From: Roseibium sediminicola
GTDB taxonomy: Bacteria > Pseudomonadota > Alphaproteobacteria > Rhizobiales > Stappiaceae
Assembly (NCBI RefSeq): GCF_023156505.1
Contig: NZ_JALNMJ010000004.1
Span: 124,001-188,000, forward strand
Direction of reading: 5' to 3'
Length of the DNA: 64,000 nt
Positions within the stretch are counted from its first letter, which is position 1; each line of letters opens with the position of its first letter. The position numbers and the translations under genes were made by a program. Below are positions 18,472 through 28,081 of the stretch, piece after piece. The notes under the pieces were generated by a model, which searched no databases, was not told the DNA's origin, and was given only the letters and a program-made list of their open reading frames with translations.

Positions 18472-18723
18472 CTATTCCGAAGCCAGGGACTTGAGATAGG
18501 CTTCTGTTGCCTGACGCTCCTGGGGATTGATCAACCCGGTGGAATTCACGGTGCCGATCGGCGGTCCGTAGCCCTTGGGCGGCGGCACGTTGCTGCTGCC
18601 CTGCCCCGGATTGGTCTTCATCGCGTCGATGAGCGGTGTCCCCGGTCCAACGGCACAGCCGGCAACGAGCAGCAAACAGGCGGCCCCGACCCCCCCGAAC
18701 CGCACCACATCCATTCTGGTCAC
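18472..18723 (-). CDS. Small lipoprotein of unknown function
   Basis: An 83-residue protein with a lipoprotein signal: basic start (MTRMDVVR), hydrophobic stretch and the lipobox LVAGC, with Cys near residue 23. The mature part of about 60 residues is rich in Pro and Gly and unlike anything I recognise. I chose the GTG at 18723 because AGGAGG lies five bases upstream; the ATG at 18714 has no well-spaced site. It is divergent from phaC. Confidence 0.62.
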   Translation of the reverse strand: MTRMDVVRFGGVGAACLLLVAGCAVGPGTPLIDAMKTNPGQGSSNVPPPKGYGPPIGTVNSTGLINPQERQATEAYLKSLASE

Positions 18724-18841
18724 CCACGCCTCCTTTGCCGCCCAAACGGCTTCCATCCCATTGTCACAAATTTGCTCTAGCCAGTGAGCTTACCGTACGT
18801 TGAAATCCAATCGACGGAACCGGCACCTTGTGTCATAAATA

Positions 18842-18863
18842 GCTGATAGTTCAAAATATCAGC
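18842..18863. promoter_or_regulatory. Inverted repeat upstream of phaC
   Basis: GCTGATA (18842-18848) and TATCAGC (18857-18863) are perfect 7-base arms around an eight-base A/T-rich spacer, 72 bases before the phaC start in an AT-rich stretch. Size and position suit a repressor or activator site. It does not match the TGCAGC-type sites known for PhaR, so the factor is unknown. Confidence 0.45.
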
Positions 18864-18934
18864 GAAAATATAACAAGATACGCGTTTGAACAGATAAGGG
18901 CTCTCAGGCCTTCCCAGGGCCGCAAGGAGCTGAA

Positions 18935-20764
18935 ATGAACCGGAGGGAACACCTGCCTATGGCTGATGACCGCCAGCATCCCATGTTGCAGTACATAATC
19001 AACAATCCCGAAGCCTTTGCCCAGAATCTGGCCAAGACGATCGAACAGGCCGGCAAGGCGATGGCCGCCTATATCGAGCCGCGCGAACAGGGCAAGATCA
19101 AACACGATTCGACCGACGAGTTGACGGGTGTCGTCAAGACCCTGGCGCAGGTCGGCGAATATTGGGCCTCCGATCCCCAGCGCGCCATCGAAGCCCAATC
19201 GCGCTTGTGGAGCGGCTACATCGACCTCTGGAACTCCTCCCTGAAACGGATGATGGGCGAACCGTCGACACCGGCCGTTGAAACCCCTGCACGGGACAAG
19301 CGCTTTGCCGATCCGGACTGGGAAAACAACCAGTTTTTCGACTTCATAAAACAGCTCTACCTGATCACCAGCAAATGGGCCGAGGACATGGTCCACGATG
19401 CCCAGGGCCTCGACGAGCACACCCGCCACAAGGCGGAATTCTACGTCACCCAGATTGCCAATGCGGTTTCACCGTCCAACTTCGTGCTGACCAACCCGGA
19501 ACTCCTGCGTCTGACCATGGAGAGCAATGGCGAGAATCTCGTCAAGGGCATGCAGCACCTGGTCGAGGACCTGAAGACCGGCAAGGGCGAGTTGAAAATC
19601 CGCCAGACGGATCCGTCGAAATTCAAGCTCGGCGAAAATCTCGGCAACACGCCGGGCAAGGTGATCGCCCAGAACGACGTCTGTCAGGTGATCCAGTATT
19701 CGCCGACGACGGAGGAAGTGCTGAAACGGCCGCTCCTGATCGTGCCGCCCTGGATCAACAAGTTCTATATTCTAGACCTCAACCCGGAAAAATCCTTCAT
19801 CAAATGGGCCGTCGACCAGGGTCACACGGTGTTCGTGATCTCGTGGGTCAATCCGGACGAGCGCCAGGCCCAGAAGAGCTTCGAGCACTACATGAAGGAA
19901 GGCATCCTCGAGACGCTCGACATCATCAAGAAGGCAACGCGCCAGTCGGAGGTCAACGCCATCGGCTATTGCGTCGGCGGAACGCTGCTGGCGGTTACCC
20001 TCGCCTATATGGCCAAGATGGGCGACGAGCGCATCAAGACGGCGACTTTCTTCACCACCCAGGTGGATTTCACCTTTGCCGGCGACCTCAAGGTTTTCGT
20101 CGACGAGGAACAGATTTCGGCTCTGGAAAAGCGCATGGAAGAGCAAGGCTATCTGGACGGCTCTAAAATGTCGTCGGCCTTCAACATGCTGCGCTCCAAC
20201 GACCTGATCTGGTCCTATGTGGTCAACAACTACCTGAAGGGCCAGGAGCCCTTCCCGTTCGACCTGCTCTACTGGAACTCCGACAGCACGCGCATGCCGG
20301 CGGCGAACCATTCCTTCTATCTGCGCAACTGTTATCTCGACAACAAGCTGTCCAAGGGCGAGATGGAGATCGCCGGCGAGCGGCTTGACCTGTCCAAGGT
20401 AACGATCCCGATCTTCAACCTGGCAACGCGCGAGGACCACATCGCCCCGCCGAAATCCGTCTTTCTCGGCTCCGGCTGCTTCGGCGGCCCGGTCAATTAC
20501 GTTCTGGCCGGCTCCGGCCACATTGCTGGCGTGGTCAATCCGCCGGCCAAGAACAAGTATCAGTACTGGACCGGACCGGAACCCAGAGGTCTTCTGGAAA
20601 ACTGGCTCAAGAACGCCGAGGAACATCCGGGCTCCTGGTGGCCCTACTGGGACGAATGGATCCGCTCCAACGACAACGCCAAGGCCAAGGCCCGCAAGCC
20701 GGGCGCCAACCGGATGAAGATCCTGGAAGACGCGCCGGGATCCTATGTGATGACGAAAGTTTAG
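18935..20764 (+). CDS. phaC: Class I poly(3-hydroxyalkanoate) synthase
   Basis: A 609-residue PHA synthase that polymerises 3-hydroxyacyl-CoA (mainly 3-hydroxybutyryl-CoA) on storage granules. The alpha/beta-hydrolase nucleophile is Cys346 in the lipase-box-like GYCVGGT; the catalytic Asp is in REDHIAP and the catalytic His in GSGHIAG. The length and N-terminal domain fit class I. The start at 18935 has AAGGAG six bases upstream. phaA, phaB and phaR are not adjacent. The gene is alone on its strand, with an inverted repeat in its promoter region. Confidence 0.96.
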   Translation: MNRREHLPMADDRQHPMLQYIINNPEAFAQNLAKTIEQAGKAMAAYIEPREQGKIKHDSTDELTGVVKTLAQVGEYWASDPQRAIEAQSRLWSGYIDLWNSSLKRMMGEPSTPAVETPARDKRFADPDWENNQFFDFIKQLYLITSKWAEDMVHDAQGLDEHTRHKAEFYVTQIANAVSPSNFVLTNPELLRLTMESNGENLVKGMQHLVEDLKTGKGELKIRQTDPSKFKLGENLGNTPGKVIAQNDVCQVIQYSPTTEEVLKRPLLIVPPWINKFYILDLNPEKSFIKWAVDQGHTVFVISWVNPDERQAQKSFEHYMKEGILETLDIIKKATRQSEVNAIGYCVGGTLLAVTLAYMAKMGDERIKTATFFTTQVDFTFAGDLKVFVDEEQISALEKRMEEQGYLDGSKMSSAFNMLRSNDLIWSYVVNNYLKGQEPFPFDLLYWNSDSTRMPAANHSFYLRNCYLDNKLSKGEMEIAGERLDLSKVTIPIFNLATREDHIAPPKSVFLGSGCFGGPVNYVLAGSGHIAGVVNPPAKNKYQYWTGPEPRGLLENWLKNAEEHPGSWWPYWDEWIRSNDNAKAKARKPGANRMKILEDAPGSYVMTKV

Positions 20765-20801
20765 GGTCGGGCCTGTCATTCACTGACAAGGCGCATCGGC
20801 C

Positions 20802-23123
20802 TCACCCGAAATGCGCGTCCAGCGGCGTCAGGGTCATGCCGAGCAGCTTGCCGAATTTGTTGGCGCTCATCGGCCGGCCAAAATGGAAGCCCTGCACCAC
20901 TTCGCAGCGGCAGCTGGCAAGAAACGCCTGTTGTTTCGCGGTTTCCACGCCCTCGGCCACCACACAAAGGCCTAGCTCGCGGCCGAGTGACACGATCGCC
21001 CGGGCGATGCTGCGGTCGTTCTCGTCATAGTCGAGATCGCGGATGAAGCTGCGGTCGATCTTGAGCCGCGTCAGCGGAAAGCTCTTCAGCGCCACCAGGC
21101 TGGAATAGCCGATGCCGAAATCGTCGATGGCCAGCTTCAGGCCAATGCGGCGGAAATCGTCCATCAGCTCGACCGCCTGCTCGGCATTCTGGATCAGGAG
21201 GCTTTCGGTGAGCTCCAGTTCCAGATAGGTGGCGCGCATACCGCTTTCCTCGAGCGCGGCCGTCACATCGGCGACAAGGCCGACATCGCTGAACTGGCGC
21301 GCAGAGACATTCACCCCGATGGTGATAGGGGTCAGACCGGCATCCTGCCAGGCCTTGTTCTGGCGGCAGGCTTCCTTCATCACCCAGCGGCCAAGCGGCA
21401 CGATCAGGCCGCTCTCCTCCGCCAACCCGATGAACTCGCCCGGCATCAACCTGCCGAGTGACGGATGCTGCCAGCGCACCAGCGCTTCCGCGCCGATGAT
21501 CCGGCCACTGACCAGATTGTATTGCGGCTGGTATTCCAGGAAAAAATCGCCGTTTTCGATACCGGAACGCATTTCCTCCAGAAGGGTCAGCTTGTTGACC
21601 GAGCGTTCCGGCCGGGTCTGCTCGTAGATCTGATAGCCGTTCCGGCCCGAGGACTTGGCCTCGAACATGGCCTTGTCTGCGTTCCTGAGCAATTGCGCGG
21701 CATTCTCGGCATCTTCCGGGAAGCAGGCGGCGCCGATGCTGCAGGTGACATGGAAGGAGAGATCGCCGATCTGGATTGTCTTGGTGATTTCGTCCTTGAG
21801 CCGGGCCATGAAGTCCCGCAAAGCGGGCTTCTGGGCGGTTTCGCCTTCAACTATAAGCACAAATTCATCGCCGCCAAACCGGATCGCCTGATGGGCGCCA
21901 TCATGCACGGTCATGATCCGTTCGGCGGCGATCATCAGCACCTGATCGCCAATGGCGTGACCGAAACTGTCATTGACGAATTTGAAATTGTCGAGATCGA
22001 CAAAAACCACAGCCACGTGATTGCCGCTTGTCCGGCTTTCGGCGACCTTCTCTTCAAGCTTGGATTTGAATTCCTGGCGGTTGGGCAGACCTGTCAGAAC
22101 ATCGTGGTTGGCCAGATAGCGGATCTTGCGCTCGTCCTGGTCGCGTTCGACGGCGACTGCCGCCAGCCGCGCGGCCTCCAGCGCCAGTTTCAGTTCATAG
22201 TCGGTCGGGCTGCGCACCGTGCGCGAGTAAAGGCCAAAGGTGCCAAGCACCTTTTTGTCGCGGCCGAAGAACGGCACGGACCAGCAGGAGCGAAGCCCGA
22301 AAGGTTCGACGGCCTCACGCACGTCCTCCCAAAGCGGGTCCACGAGAATATCATCCACGACGACGCTTTCTCGGCGATAGACAGCTGTGCCGCAGGACCC
22401 CATCTTCGGGCTGACCTCGATGCCATCAGTGAGAGCAACGTAGTCTACCGGCAGGTTCGGGGCCACGCCCGACTTTAGATGCATTCCGCTGTCGTCAACC
22501 AGCATCACAGAGCCGAAGATGCCGTCGCACTGTTGTTCGATCATGAGCACAAGTGTTTCGAGGACCTGAGGGAGCGGCTTGCCGGTCGCGATCTGCTGCA
22601 AAACCTTGTTCTGGCCCTGCTGAAGCTGATTGGCGCGCTTGCGTTCCGTTATGTCGCGTGACATGCCGACAAGGCCGACCACCACGCCCTCGCTGTTGCT
22701 GACCGGAAACTTGGAAGAGGCAAACCATTTGCGCTTGCCGTTTGACAGGATGGACGGTTCTTCGAAATCGATCCTCGGAATGTTCGAGGACATAATTTCC
22801 TGTTCGATTGCCATGAACTTTTCCGCCGTCTCACGCGGATGCAATTCCAGATCCGTCTTGCCGATCAGCTGCGAAGCGTCGTCCAGGCCGACATCGAGGG
22901 CCACCTGCCTGTTTGCCATCACAAACCGCGATTTGCGGTCCTTGACGTAAAAGTAATCGGAGACCTCGTTGAGGAGCTTGTGCAGCCAATCTCCACTAAG
23001 ACTGAGGTGCACGCTATCGCTGAGCTTTTCGAGAAGGTTCAGCCGGTCCAGTTCCGCTGCCAGGAACGCGAATTCGTTGTGTCCGTTGGCCCCGCCAAAT
23101 TCCCGACTTTTCTTTAAAACCAT
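20802..23123 (-). CDS. PAS-GAF-GGDEF-EAL cyclic-di-GMP turnover protein
   Basis: A 773-residue soluble signalling protein. Domains in order are PAS (about 45-165), GAF (about 185-325), GGDEF (about 335-495, with intact GGDEF at 417-421) and EAL (about 515-765, with EAL at 546-548 followed by VRW). Later EAL positions such as DDFGIGYSSL and KIDRSF are kept, so both synthesis and breakdown of cyclic-di-GMP are possible. No transmembrane helix is seen; PAS and GAF suggest sensing of redox state or small ligands in the cytosol. It converges with phaC. The upstream 324 bases are unusually AT-rich. Confidence 0.93.
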   Translation of the reverse strand: MVLKKSREFGGANGHNEFAFLAAELDRLNLLEKLSDSVHLSLSGDWLHKLLNEVSDYFYVKDRKSRFVMANRQVALDVGLDDASQLIGKTDLELHPRETAEKFMAIEQEIMSSNIPRIDFEEPSILSNGKRKWFASSKFPVSNSEGVVVGLVGMSRDITERKRANQLQQGQNKVLQQIATGKPLPQVLETLVLMIEQQCDGIFGSVMLVDDSGMHLKSGVAPNLPVDYVALTDGIEVSPKMGSCGTAVYRRESVVVDDILVDPLWEDVREAVEPFGLRSCWSVPFFGRDKKVLGTFGLYSRTVRSPTDYELKLALEAARLAAVAVERDQDERKIRYLANHDVLTGLPNRQEFKSKLEEKVAESRTSGNHVAVVFVDLDNFKFVNDSFGHAIGDQVLMIAAERIMTVHDGAHQAIRFGGDEFVLIVEGETAQKPALRDFMARLKDEITKTIQIGDLSFHVTCSIGAACFPEDAENAAQLLRNADKAMFEAKSSGRNGYQIYEQTRPERSVNKLTLLEEMRSGIENGDFFLEYQPQYNLVSGRIIGAEALVRWQHPSLGRLMPGEFIGLAEESGLIVPLGRWVMKEACRQNKAWQDAGLTPITIGVNVSARQFSDVGLVADVTAALEESGMRATYLELELTESLLIQNAEQAVELMDDFRRIGLKLAIDDFGIGYSSLVALKSFPLTRLKIDRSFIRDLDYDENDRSIARAIVSLGRELGLCVVAEGVETAKQQAFLASCRCEVVQGFHFGRPMSANKFGKLLGMTLTPLDAHFG

Positions 23124-23447
23124 TCTTCAGCCCAGTTTGCTTCCACCTCGATCAGGCAGATTGAGATTTTCGCTGATTTCAAGCTAAGAAACAATGAACT
23201 CAACAGCTAGTGAACCAAAATACACATTAAGAATTTGGAATTCAAAACACGGAAACTCTGCCAAGAGACGTTAAACTTCGAAATTCTCCAAAAAATTGTT
23301 ATTTTAGGAAGTATTGACTTCCACTTTCAGCTATTTTTGATTGTAATTTTTGACAGATCACAAATTGAATGTGTAAAGAAACCTATTTGCCAAACAACCG
23401 CCTCGCCCTGTATGATCATCCTCTGCCCGACAGCCTGGCTCCGATAG
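23124..23447. other. AT-rich intergenic region between divergent genes
   Basis: 324 bases without a supportable gene, clearly richer in A and T than the surroundings. It separates the GGDEF-EAL gene (minus) from a membrane-protein gene (plus) and must hold both promoters. A short inverted repeat GGAAGT (23307-23312) / ACTTCC (23317-23322) is the only structure I see. Confidence 0.5.
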
Positions 23448-24065
23448 ATGCAAAACACGTTACCCCACCCAGCCCTCAAGGCCTCAAGCGGAAACTACGC
23501 TGCTGCAGGCATGCAGATGCCGAATCTGCTGAAAACCGCGAGGACCGGCAAACCGGCTTCCGCGGTGGCGGTGCTGTTCAAGATTCTGGCTCCGGCTCTG
23601 CTGACCGCCTGTCTTTGGTCCAAGATCTGGCTTGGCGCCGCGGGGGCGTCGGTTTTGGGCCTTGGCGCTCTGGTGTTTTTGGTTTTCGTTCCGAAATTCT
23701 TTGAGCGGCCCTTTTCCAGGCTCGAATGGGCCCGATCCGTGGGCTTTGGCGAAAAAATCTGGTTGAACCGGATTTTCGTTCCGGTGCCCCAGAACCTGAG
23801 CTTTCGCCTGACCACGCTATACCTTGTGTTCTGGGCCGGCGTTCTTGTTGCTCTTTGGGGCGCCTTCGCAACCTTGCCATTGCTCTCCGCGACTGGCCTT
23901 GCCGTCGCCTACAGCGCGCAATTTACCTGTTTCGGAAAACTAATCCACCTCTACAAGGTGATGCGCGACCGGTATCCGCTCTACCGCTTCTGGGCAGCCG
24001 CACCGGTGAACGACAACAATGCGCGTGCCGCGAACCGCCGCGTGCCCACACGCCAATCCGCCTGA
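23448..24065 (+). CDS. Unrecognised membrane protein
   Basis: A protein of up to 205 residues that I cannot assign. It has hydrophobic segments at about residues 40-75 (two close helices with a short turn) and 122-160, joined by a conserved-looking polar loop (FERPFSRLEWARSVGFGEKIW) and a basic C-terminal tail. This looks like a four-helix inner-membrane protein with the loop in the cytosol. The start is uncertain: ATG 23448 or ATG 23511, neither with a strong ribosome binding site. It is a lone gene facing the agmatinase pair. Confidence 0.6.
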   Translation: MQNTLPHPALKASSGNYAAAGMQMPNLLKTARTGKPASAVAVLFKILAPALLTACLWSKIWLGAAGASVLGLGALVFLVFVPKFFERPFSRLEWARSVGFGEKIWLNRIFVPVPQNLSFRLTTLYLVFWAGVLVALWGAFATLPLLSATGLAVAYSAQFTCFGKLIHLYKVMRDRYPLYRFWAAAPVNDNNARAANRRVPTRQSA

Positions 24066-24098
24066 GCCATCCGCATCAGGCGGGGCGCGCGCGGACGT

Positions 24099-24725
24099 TC
24101 AATCCGGCGAACTGAATTCAAGACTGACAATTGCCGAGAGCGACAAGGCCAGGAGGGCAATGCGATGGCCGGTGGATATACTGGCCACGTCCATTGCCGG
24201 GCGTTGCAGGTCGAGCACCCAGTCGCGCCCCTGAACGAAGCGTTTCATTCCGGACAGAAAGCCGCCCCCAGATGAACGGTGTTGTTTTGCGAGCCCACCG
24301 ACGGGATCCTGGTTCAAGGTCAGAACCAGGCCCTCGGTTTCTCCGTCCAGCATCGTTCTCACGACCTGCTTGGCGAAACTCTTGGGATCGGCCAGCTCAA
24401 GAACCGGCCCGGAGCCCGGAAACGACAGGTGCCAGCTTTGCGTCAGAACGCCCTTTCCGGCAATCTCGGCCACGGTGTCGCCCTGCACCGTCTGAAGCGC
24501 CCACCGGCCACCGCCGACCTTCTCAAGGCAGGACAGAACCAGACCGTTCACCACCGGTGAGCGGACCCAGGTGGTACCGCGCATGTGCGGCTTGTCGAGA
24601 TCGAAGCTCAGTTCGGGCTCGCCCGCTGCCGAACCGGCAAAGACCTGGTATTGCCGGCTGACACCGTCCGGCAGCGGCAGGCTGCCTGGCGTTTTCACAA
24701 AGCGCAGCCTGGTTCCCTTCCCCAT
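24099..24725 (-). CDS. Unrecognised protein next to agmatinase
   Basis: A 208-residue protein of unknown function. It is rich in beta-type segments and ends in one hydrophobic helix (about residues 185-203), so it may be attached to the membrane by its tail. It starts 13 bases after the agmatinase-family gene and has AGGG four bases upstream of its ATG, so the two are probably co-transcribed. The neighbourhood is the only hint of a role. Confidence 0.6.
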   Translation of the reverse strand: MGKGTRLRFVKTPGSLPLPDGVSRQYQVFAGSAAGEPELSFDLDKPHMRGTTWVRSPVVNGLVLSCLEKVGGGRWALQTVQGDTVAEIAGKGVLTQSWHLSFPGSGPVLELADPKSFAKQVVRTMLDGETEGLVLTLNQDPVGGLAKQHRSSGGGFLSGMKRFVQGRDWVLDLQRPAMDVASISTGHRIALLALSLSAIVSLEFSSPD

Positions 24726-24738
24726 CGGCCCTGATCCC

Positions 24739-25701
24739 TCAAACGGCTTGGCGGCGTTTTTCCGCCAGCAGCCCGATATAGGTCAGCGCGACACTTGCCC
24801 CGGCAATCGAGGTGATGTCGGCGTGGTCATAGGCGGGCGCGACCTCGACGACATCGCCACCGACGAAATCGATCGTTCCAAGTCCGCGCAGCACCGACAG
24901 CGCTTCCCGGGAGGACAGCCCGCCGGAGACCGGCGTGCCTGTTCCAGGTGCAAAGGCCGGATCGAGACAGTCAATGTCGAAGGTCATGTAGGCTGGCCCC
25001 GCCCCCACGCGGGCCTTGATCCGTTCGATCACTCCGTCAATGCCAAGCACATCCATTTCGTGTCCGAAGATGATTTCCAGACCGCAGGTTTCCGGCGCGT
25101 GGGTCCGGATGCCGATCTGGATCGACCGCTGCGGATCGATCAGCCCCTCGCGCACCGCCCGCCCGGTAAAGGTGCCGTGGTCGATCCGGTCGCCTTCGTC
25201 CGACCAGGTGTCCTGGTGCGCGTCGAACTGCACCAGGGCGAGCGGACCATGCTTGGCCACATGCGCCTTCAACAGCGGATAGGTGACGAAGTGATCGCCA
25301 CCGATAGAAAAGAGATGCGTGTCGGTAGCCAGGATGCCCGCCGCCTGGGTCTGGATATGTCCGGGGATATCCGGATTGCGGCCGTAATCGAACACGCAGT
25401 CGCCATAATCGACGCAGGCCAGGGTTTCGAACGGATCGAATTGGAAGGGATATTGCGGGTCGCCGTCGAAAATGGCCGAAGCCCGGCGCACACCTTGAGG
25501 CCCGAACCGGGCGCCAGGCCGGTTGGAGACCGACGCATCGAAGGGGATGCCCCAGACGGCCAGATCGACACCGGTCAGGTCGCGGCTGTAGCGGCGGCGC
25601 ATGAAGGACAGAGCGCCGGCATAGGTCGGCTCATGCGACCCGCCCTTGATCTCCTGTCCCAAAAACGCGTTGTCGGTCTGGCGCGGTAATTCGGAAGACA
25701 T
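24739..25701 (-). CDS. Agmatinase-family ureohydrolase
   Basis: A 320-residue binuclear manganese ureohydrolase, likely agmatinase or a guanidino-acid hydrolase that releases urea. Metal-binding motifs are GGDHF near residue 135, DAHQDTW near residue 158 and FDIDCLDPAFAPGTGTP near residue 240. Arginase-type substrate loops are absent. The open frame extends to 25845, but the ATG at 25701 has AAGGG eight bases upstream and gives the family's usual length. It is followed by an unknown gene in the same unit and is divergent from the CDF transporter gene. Confidence 0.88.
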   Translation of the reverse strand: MSSELPRQTDNAFLGQEIKGGSHEPTYAGALSFMRRRYSRDLTGVDLAVWGIPFDASVSNRPGARFGPQGVRRASAIFDGDPQYPFQFDPFETLACVDYGDCVFDYGRNPDIPGHIQTQAAGILATDTHLFSIGGDHFVTYPLLKAHVAKHGPLALVQFDAHQDTWSDEGDRIDHGTFTGRAVREGLIDPQRSIQIGIRTHAPETCGLEIIFGHEMDVLGIDGVIERIKARVGAGPAYMTFDIDCLDPAFAPGTGTPVSGGLSSREALSVLRGLGTIDFVGGDVVEVAPAYDHADITSIAGASVALTYIGLLAEKRRQAV

Positions 25702-25899
25702 AGTCTGGACCCTTGGTTTTGATGTCTGGGGGAAAATCGATGGCGTTCCAACCGCTACCTTGTTCACAAATTCCTGTTCTGGCAATTGGGGATGCGTGCA
25801 CGCTCGCAGTCTTCCAGAACAAAACCTGCCCTGGCCCGAAAACACGAGCAGGGCCTTGAACCCAGAGCTGTCGACAGGTCATATCTGTTAAAGAGAACA

Positions 25900-25916
25900 G
25901 GCTCCGAACCGGAGCC
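25900..25916. repeat. Short inverted repeat upstream of the CDF gene
   Basis: GGCTCCG (25900-25906) and CGGAGCC (25910-25916) pair perfectly around AAC, 35 bases before the CDF transporter start. It may be a leader hairpin or an operator; it does not look like a Zur or Fur box. Confidence 0.35.
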
Positions 25917-25951
25917 CTGACCGTGATGATCAAGCCGACAGGAGCGTTTCC

Positions 25952-26875
25952 ATGCATGACCATGCATCTCACGATCACGGGTCCGGATCCGACCATGGTC
26001 ATGATCACAACCACGATCACACACCGGAAGTGACGGACAGAAACGCCCGCGCGGTTGCCTGGGCCGGGCTCCTGATCGCAAGTTTCATGTTTGCGGAACT
26101 GATCGGCGGCTGGCTGGCCGGATCGCTCGCCCTCATGGCGGACGCGGTGCACATGGTCACCGATGCCGCGTCGCTCGGGCTGGCATGGTGGGCCTTTCAG
26201 CAGGCGAAGAAACCGGCGGATGCCCGCCTGACCTATGGCCGCGACCGGTTGCCTGTTCTGATCGCCTTTGCCAACGCGATCTTTCTGCTTGTGGTCACGG
26301 CCTGGATCTGCGTTGAAGCGGTCGGGCGCTTTGTCGAACCGGAAACCGTCCTGGCCGGACCGATGTTTATCATCGCCGTGCTTGGTCTTCTGGTGAATAT
26401 CGGTGCTTTTTTCATCCTGCAGCGCGGCGGGGACGGGTCGCTCAACATCCGCTCCGCCATCCTGCATGTGCTCGGCGACCTGCTCGGCTCAGTCGGCGCG
26501 ATCGCGGCCGCGATCGTCATCTATTTCACCGGCTGGTATCCGATCGACCCGATCCTGTCGGTGTTCGTGGCGCTACTGATTGTCCGCTCCGCCGTGTCCG
26601 TTATGCGGCAATCCGCGCACATCCTCCTGGAAGGCGCACCCTCGGACATAGACCGGGACAAGCTCAAGACTGACCTTCTTTCCGAGGTCCCCGGCCTGTC
26701 GGATGTCTATCATATCCATCTCTGGTCGCTCGCCGAAGGCAAGGTCAACGCCACCATGCACGCCGTCATTTCCCCTGAGGGCCAATCCGAAGCCGTTCTG
26801 GACGAGATGCGGCGGCGCCTGGAAAGTCATCACGGCATCGCCCATGTGACCATTGAAACAAAGACGGGCTCCTGA
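25952..26875 (+). CDS. Cation diffusion facilitator (Zn/Cd/Co efflux type)
   Basis: A 307-residue inner-membrane metal/proton antiporter of the CDF family. The first 30 residues are His-rich (HDH repeats), typical of the ZitB/CzcD branch. Six hydrophobic helices follow. The metal-site motif HxxxD occurs in helix II (HMVTD, about residue 68) and again in helix V (HVLGD, about residue 171), the pattern of zinc exporters. A C-terminal cytosolic domain covers about residues 220-300. AGGAG lies seven bases upstream of the ATG. No metal regulator is adjacent. Confidence 0.93.
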   Translation: MHDHASHDHGSGSDHGHDHNHDHTPEVTDRNARAVAWAGLLIASFMFAELIGGWLAGSLALMADAVHMVTDAASLGLAWWAFQQAKKPADARLTYGRDRLPVLIAFANAIFLLVVTAWICVEAVGRFVEPETVLAGPMFIIAVLGLLVNIGAFFILQRGGDGSLNIRSAILHVLGDLLGSVGAIAAAIVIYFTGWYPIDPILSVFVALLIVRSAVSVMRQSAHILLEGAPSDIDRDKLKTDLLSEVPGLSDVYHIHLWSLAEGKVNATMHAVISPEGQSEAVLDEMRRRLESHHGIAHVTIETKTGS

Positions 26876-26997
26876 TCGGGTGGAGACCACAACCACGCAA
26901 CTCTATCTATAAGGGAAACTGATACCGCATCTCCTGTTGATTGAGATTCCATTCGATTTACGCTACGTTAGGAACAAATATCAACGGAGGGCTGACC

Positions 26998-27924
26998 ATG
27001 CCTGAAGTGCAGGAAACCGCGCCGCAAAACGCTGCGCCCTCGACCAACACCCAGCAAAATTCCAAACCGGCCGCGCAGCGCGGTGGTGTGACCATGCTCA
27101 CCATCTATGCTTGCGCGGCCATCGGCGGAACCATCGCCGCGATCGCCGATCTGGTGCAAAAGGAAAAAGCCTCGGCGGTCCTGAAGATGACCACCATCTC
27201 CGCCCGCCATCTCGACCTGGCGGTTCCGCCTCTCTACATCTTCCTGGTCGTTGTGTTTCTGGGCGTACTGTTGTGCTTCGTCTTTCAACCCAGCAACCGC
27301 CGCGCCGGTTTCGCAGTCGGTGCCGGGGTGATTGCCTCCATCATGACGGTGACACCCTATCAGCCGCTGCAAACAGGACAGCCCTCGGAAGCGGGCGAAA
27401 CCACGTGGCATTTCCCCGCCGGCAGCAACCTGCAACTTGCGAGTTCCGACATCGCTGTGCTCCGCCTGGCCGGCACGCAGACCGACATGGCCGTCATTCC
27501 CGTCACCAACGATCTCGCCATCCCGGTCGAAGTCAAGGTGTCCTTCTACGACCGCAACAACCGCCGCGCCTATGAGCAGGTTCAGGCGATTTCTGCCGGC
27601 GCGACCCGGACCTTCGAATTTGCGGCGCAATCCCGGAACGGGCAAGTCAATGGCGAGCTCTTCCTGGAGGTTGCGGGGGAACGGTCCGGTTTTGTCAGCG
27701 TGTCCGGTCCGGCGCCTTATCACAGCAACACACTGTCGCTGACACGGTCGGTTCCCGCTTTTGCCAAGGCGCAGATCAACCAGGACGCCCTCAATACCTT
27801 TTCGCAAACGACCGGTCCCACGCCGCGGCCTGCCAAGGAAGCGGAGGTCCGGGCGATTTACAACAAGCCCACCGGCATCATCGATCAGCTGCAGCGGCAG
27901 CTGTTGTCACCGCGCAAGTGGTAG
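26998..27924 (+). CDS. Unrecognised membrane protein with C-terminal beta domain
   Basis: A 308-residue protein of unknown function. After a Gln/Pro/Ala-rich head there are three hydrophobic helices (about residues 33-50, 75-95 and 100-118), then a soluble beta-rich part (about 125-290) that looks like an immunoglobulin-type or carbohydrate-recognition-like domain. The ATG at 26998, with GGAGGG seven bases upstream, is chosen over the upstream ATG at 26941. It is a single gene between the CDF transporter and guanine deaminase. Confidence 0.65.
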   Translation: MPEVQETAPQNAAPSTNTQQNSKPAAQRGGVTMLTIYACAAIGGTIAAIADLVQKEKASAVLKMTTISARHLDLAVPPLYIFLVVVFLGVLLCFVFQPSNRRAGFAVGAGVIASIMTVTPYQPLQTGQPSEAGETTWHFPAGSNLQLASSDIAVLRLAGTQTDMAVIPVTNDLAIPVEVKVSFYDRNNRRAYEQVQAISAGATRTFEFAAQSRNGQVNGELFLEVAGERSGFVSVSGPAPYHSNTLSLTRSVPAFAKAQINQDALNTFSQTTGPTPRPAKEAEVRAIYNKPTGIIDQLQRQLLSPRKW

Positions 27925-28081
27925 CAGCCAAGCGCAAGACAACTGTTGTCCGGGGCCTATTTTCAACCGCTAATGCCGGCGTGCGCGCCGAACCGGGTGC
28001 TTGATCATTGTTCGGGTCGAACGGCTGGATTATGACTCAGAGAGTTCCCAGCATCGGCTCTAACGAACAAGGAAGAATGCC

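Noticed and set aside
20764-20801. TGTCA/TGACA hairpin between phaC and the GGDEF-EAL gene
   Set aside because: The stem is only five bases with no T-run; too weak to call a terminator.
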